A stretch of DNA of 64,000 bases, taken from NCBI GenBank assembly GCA_963666805.2, contig CAXXWR010000007.1, positions 124,001-188,000 on the forward strand. Direction: 5' to 3'. Shown here one piece after another: positions 61,196 through 64,000 of this stretch (positions are counted from its first letter, which is position 1; every line of letters starts with the position of its first letter). This DNA comes from Fusibacter sp963666805. Lineage in GTDB: Bacteria > Bacillota > Clostridia > Peptostreptococcales > Acidaminobacteraceae. The notes under the pieces were generated by a model that had not been told where the DNA came from, searched no databases, and saw only the letters and a list, made by a program, of their open reading frames with translations. Made by a program: the position numbers and the translations under genes.

Positions 61196-62299
61196 TTACT
61201 TTTTATAATTTTTTTGGTAAAATCGCTTACTTACAATCGTTGCTGGTAAAACACGCTTACGAATTTGAATGTCTAAAGCATTGCCCATCTTGGCATATTC
61301 ACTCTCTATTAAGGCCAATCCTATATTTTTCTTTAATGTTGGAGAAAAATAACCTGTTGTAACCATTCCAATCACTTTACCTTCTGATAAAACATCATAG
61401 CCATGTCTTGGAATCCCTTTTTCCATTTCAAATCCTACAATTTTGCGTTTTAGACCTGCCTCTTTTTGTTTTTGGAGAGCTTCTTTACCAATAAATTGAT
61501 CTTTGTCCAGTTTGACAAAAAAGCCAAGTCCAGCTTCAAGAGGGGTAATTGATTCTGAAATTTCATTACCATAGAGAGGCAAATTGGCTTCAAATCTCAA
61601 GGTGTCTCTTGCACCTAATCCCGCTGGTTTAAGCCCTAAATCTTCTCCTGCTTCCATCAACGCCTTCCAGACTTTTACGATTTCATCTGCCTTAGCATAA
61701 ACTTCAAAACCGTCTTCTCCTGTATAGCCTGTTCTTGAAATAAGACATTTAACGCCATCAACCATTATATCTGGCTGACAATAAAAGAAGCCAATATGAT
61801 CTAAGTTTACAGCCACTTGTTTTTGTAAAATAGCTTGTGCATGAGGTCCCTGAATAGCCACTTCTCCTATTTCATGCGAAATATTTTCAAGTTCGCAGTC
61901 AAAAGAAGCACTTTGTTTTAGCATCCATTCGTAATCTTTTTCAACATTACTCGCATTAATCACAAGATAATAATCATTATCGTCTAAATGATAGACTAAA
62001 AGATCATCGACCACCCCTCCATCTTCATAGCACATCATTGTATAAATAACTTGATTAGGATTGAGCTTAGAGATGTCGTTTGTTACTAAGTATTGGACAA
62101 ATTTCTGAGCTTCTGGGCCTTTAATGGTTACCTCACCCATATGAGAGACATCAAAAATACCTGCAGCCTGTCTTACCGCCTCATGTTCTTCTATAATGCC
62201 TTCATACTGTACTGGTAATGCCCATCCTGCGAAATCAATGATTTTGCCACCTAGCGCTTTATGAGTTTCATAAAGGGGTGTTTGTTGAACTCTATCCAT
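61196..62299 (-). CDS. gcvT: Aminomethyltransferase (glycine cleavage T-protein)
   Basis: It moves the methylene group from aminomethyl-GcvH to tetrahydrofolate and releases ammonia. It has 367 residues with TPLYETHKALGGKIIDFAGW at the N terminus, SHMGEVTIKG and RTGYTGEDGFE. ATG 62299 is chosen because AAGGAGGAAG ends three bases before it. An upstream in-frame start at 62317 would overlap the site. First gene of the operon, behind a riboswitch and terminator. Confidence 0.96.
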   Translation of the reverse strand: MDRVQQTPLYETHKALGGKIIDFAGWALPVQYEGIIEEHEAVRQAAGIFDVSHMGEVTIKGPEAQKFVQYLVTNDISKLNPNQVIYTMMCYEDGGVVDDLLVYHLDDNDYYLVINASNVEKDYEWMLKQSASFDCELENISHEIGEVAIQGPHAQAILQKQVAVNLDHIGFFYCQPDIMVDGVKCLISRTGYTGEDGFEVYAKADEIVKVWKALMEAGEDLGLKPAGLGARDTLRFEANLPLYGNEISESITPLEAGLGFFVKLDKDQFIGKEALQKQKEAGLKRKIVGFEMEKGIPRHGYDVLSEGKVIGMVTTGYFSPTLKKNIGLALIESEYAKMGNALDIQIRKRVLPATIVSKRFYQKNYKK

Positions 62300-62374
62300 A
62301 TCTTCCTCCTTGTGCACACATTTAATACACTCATTATTTACCCCAAAGTGGGTTGGCTATTCTATTATCAAGCA

Positions 62375-62426
62375 ATAAAAAAGAGGTACATAAAGCGCAC
62401 GACAAAACGACGCCTTATATACCTCT
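62375..62426 (-). terminator. Terminator in the gcvT leader (riboswitch expression platform)
   Basis: AGAGGTATATAAGGCG pairs with CGCTTTATGTACCTCT with few mismatches, followed by TTTTTT on the minus strand. It lies between the glycine aptamers and gcvT. Confidence 0.88.
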
Positions 62427-62499
62427 GTTTCTTATACCTGAGATTATTTCACTACTATCAAAGCTTAACAGTCCATTTATTTTGCTACTTTAATATATG

Positions 62500-62675
62500 C
62501 TTTTATGACCCGTTGTCTTTGTTAGAGTGTTTCCTTCGGTGCCTTTTTAAAAAAGGTCTCTCCAGAGTGCCATCCGATAATACTATGTGTGCCTGAGAGT
62601 TTCTGAAGAACTCGGCAAGTCCTTTCATTGCTCCTTCGGCTATCTTTCTACAGATATCTCGCATTATCATCATCT
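62500..62675 (-). ncRNA. Glycine riboswitch, apparently tandem
   Basis: On the minus strand the first aptamer shows GATAGCCGAAGGAGCAA and AACTCTCAGGCACA. The second shows CTGGAGAGACC, GGCACCGAAGGAAACA and a diverged CTCTAACAAAG. These are the conserved cores of the glycine riboswitch. With the downstream terminator it should allow read-through into the gcv operon when glycine is high, as in Bacillus. Confidence 0.87.
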
Positions 62676-62696
62676 GGGATATTTAGTTATACTCAT

Positions 62697-62725
62697 ATTG
62701 TATTGGAGTATTCAGAATTTTTCAA
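62697..62725 (-). promoter_or_regulatory. Promoter of the glycine cleavage operon
   Basis: TTGAAA and TACAAT are separated by 17 bases on the minus strand, just upstream of the riboswitch. Confidence 0.7.
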
Positions 62726-62793
62726 TGTCTTTTTATAAAAACAATGTATATTTTTTCTTTAACAAGTCAAAAAACATCTCATTTTATTCATAT

Positions 62794-64000
62794 TTATAAA
62801 GCTTTATCGTCCACATGGTCTAAAAATGCAACGATATCAGGGACTACTGACTCTACTGTGCCCTTCACAAATGGGTTTTTAAGATTAGCCAATTCAACAA
62901 GTTCTAAGAAAGGTTTAGATCCACCTGCGTTACAAAGTTTTAAATAATCCGACCAAGCACTTTCTCTGTCTTCATTAAATTTAACAAAAAATTGGAAAGC
63001 ACAAACTTGAGCTAAAGTATAGTCTATATAATAAAATGGATCAGTAAAAATATGACCTTGACGGAACCAAAAAGCACCTTTATCTAAAATTTGATTTTCA
63101 GCATAATTTCTATGCGGCAAATACTTGTGTTCTAGCTCACGCCATTTGGCTTTTCTTTCATCTGGTGACACGTTAGGATTTTCATAAACATAATGCTGAA
63201 ATTCATCAACGAGAACACCATAAGGTAAAAATAAAAGAGCTTCACTCAAATGATTAAATTTATACTTTTCTGTTTCATTTTCAAAGAAAAGTTCCATCCA
63301 AGGCCATGTGATAAACTCCATACTCATAGAATGAATTTCACAGGCTTCAAGTGTTGGATAATTGTATTCTGGAACTTCAAATTGACGGCTTTGATAACCT
63401 TGAAAAGCATGACCTGCCTCATGTGTTAAAACATCTACATCACCTGATGTTCCATTGAAATTGGAGAAGATAAAAGGGGCTTGATAGTCTGCTAAATAAG
63501 TACAGTACCCTCCGCCAGATTTACCTTTTTTAGCCACCAAATCCATAAGCTCATGGTCTAGCATAAAGTTAATAAACTCACCTGTTTCTGGTGACAATTC
63601 TTCATACATTTGCTTCCCTTTTTCAAGAATCCAGTCTGGATTACCTTTAGGCTTAGCATTTCCTGATTTAAAAGCAATGGGTTCATCATAGTAGTAAAGT
63701 GTTTCAAGACCAAGTCTTTCTCTTTGTCTCTCTTTAAGACGAGTCGCAATAGGAACAATATTGTCTAAAATCTGTTGTCTATAGCCTGCGACCATTTGAC
63801 TATCATATTCTGTTCGATTAAGACGCATGTAAGCAACTGGCACAAAATTATCATACCCAAGTTTTTGAGCAATTCGGTGACGCACTTTAACCATGCGGTC
63901 ATAAACGCTATCAAATGCGGCTTCATTTTCTAAGAAAAATTCTGAAACAGCTTCTTGAGAAGCTTTTCTCACTTCACGGTCTTCTGATTCATAATAAGGA
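62794..64000 (-). CDS. M3-family oligoendopeptidase (PepF-like), 5' end outside the window
   Basis: This zinc metallopeptidase cleaves short peptides in the cytoplasm. The zinc motif is LTHEAGHAFQGY, and the third-ligand region EACEIHSMSMEFI follows about 27 residues later. The frame is open to the window edge, where it reads YYESEDREVRKAS, so at least 402 residues are present. The family is usually about 560, so some 160 residues are missing. No clear terminator follows the stop at 62794. Confidence 0.93.
   Translation of the reverse strand, partial: PYYESEDREVRKASQEAVSEFFLENEAAFDSVYDRMVKVRHRIAQKLGYDNFVPVAYMRLNRTEYDSQMVAGYRQQILDNIVPIATRLKERQRERLGLETLYYYDEPIAFKSGNAKPKGNPDWILEKGKQMYEELSPETGEFINFMLDHELMDLVAKKGKSGGGYCTYLADYQAPFIFSNFNGTSGDVDVLTHEAGHAFQGYQSRQFEVPEYNYPTLEACEIHSMSMEFITWPWMELFFENETEKYKFNHLSEALLFLPYGVLVDEFQHYVYENPNVSPDERKAKWRELEHKYLPHRNYAENQILDKGAFWFRQGHIFTDPFYYIDYTLAQVCAFQFFVKFNEDRESAWSDYLKLCNAGGSKPFLELVELANLKNPFVKGTVESVVPDIVAFLDHVDDKAL

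Overview
The window is a low-GC, low-redundancy stretch of a Gram-positive anaerobe of the class Clostridia. Supporting signs are the 16S sequence type, encoded CCA on every tRNA, AGGAGG ribosome sites, A/T-rich coding, SLH and type IV pilus genes without an outer-membrane secretin, a split glycine decarboxylase and oxygen-defence genes. A Vallitaleaceae/Lachnospirales-like relative is my inference, not a database result.

Layout. 1-1.5 kb: hflX and the start of a class A penicillin-binding protein, both riddled with single-base homopolymer indels that stop abruptly near 1.53 kb. 4.8-10.8 kb: thiI and its cysteine desulfurase, asparaginase, an HD-GYP protein and a YprB-like nuclease. 10.9-18.2 kb, minus strand: a complete ribosomal operon (16S, tRNA-Ala, 23S, 5S) running into 19 further tRNAs, with two consensus promoters. 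18.4-31.0 kb, minus strand: a divergent type IIA topoisomerase pair, HD-GYP proteins, an SSB paralog and a 1642-residue multi-PAS hybrid sensor protein without the usual phospho-histidine. 31.2-46.3 kb, minus strand: a type IV pilus operon (pilB-T-C-A, three large minor pilin-like proteins, pilM-N-O, SLH protein), with pilD upstream. A cyclic-di-GMP-I riboswitch with a terminator precedes pilB. 46.4-51.2 kb, minus strand: NADH oxidase, hemerythrin, a FUSC-like membrane protein, a Rossmann-domain/chemoreceptor fusion and an unknown membrane protein. 51.3-55.2 kb, plus strand: a five-gene Nqr-type redox pump lacking nqrA. 55.3-62.7 kb, minus strand: the glycine cleavage operon gcvT-gcvH-gcvPA-gcvPB-lpd-glyA under a glycine riboswitch. 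62.8-64 kb: the C-terminal part of an M3 oligoendopeptidase.

Two themes tie the accessory genes together. First, cyclic-di-GMP: three HD-GYP proteins, an MshEN-type c-di-GMP-binding motif in PilB and the riboswitch on the pilus operon. Second, redox: an NqrA-less pump, a divergent neighbour that joins an NAD-type Rossmann domain to a chemoreceptor signalling tip, hemerythrin and NADH oxidase. The strongest candidates for undescribed biology are the NqrBCDEF complex without NqrA, the Rossmann-MCP protein next to it, and the large modular pilus-tip proteins.
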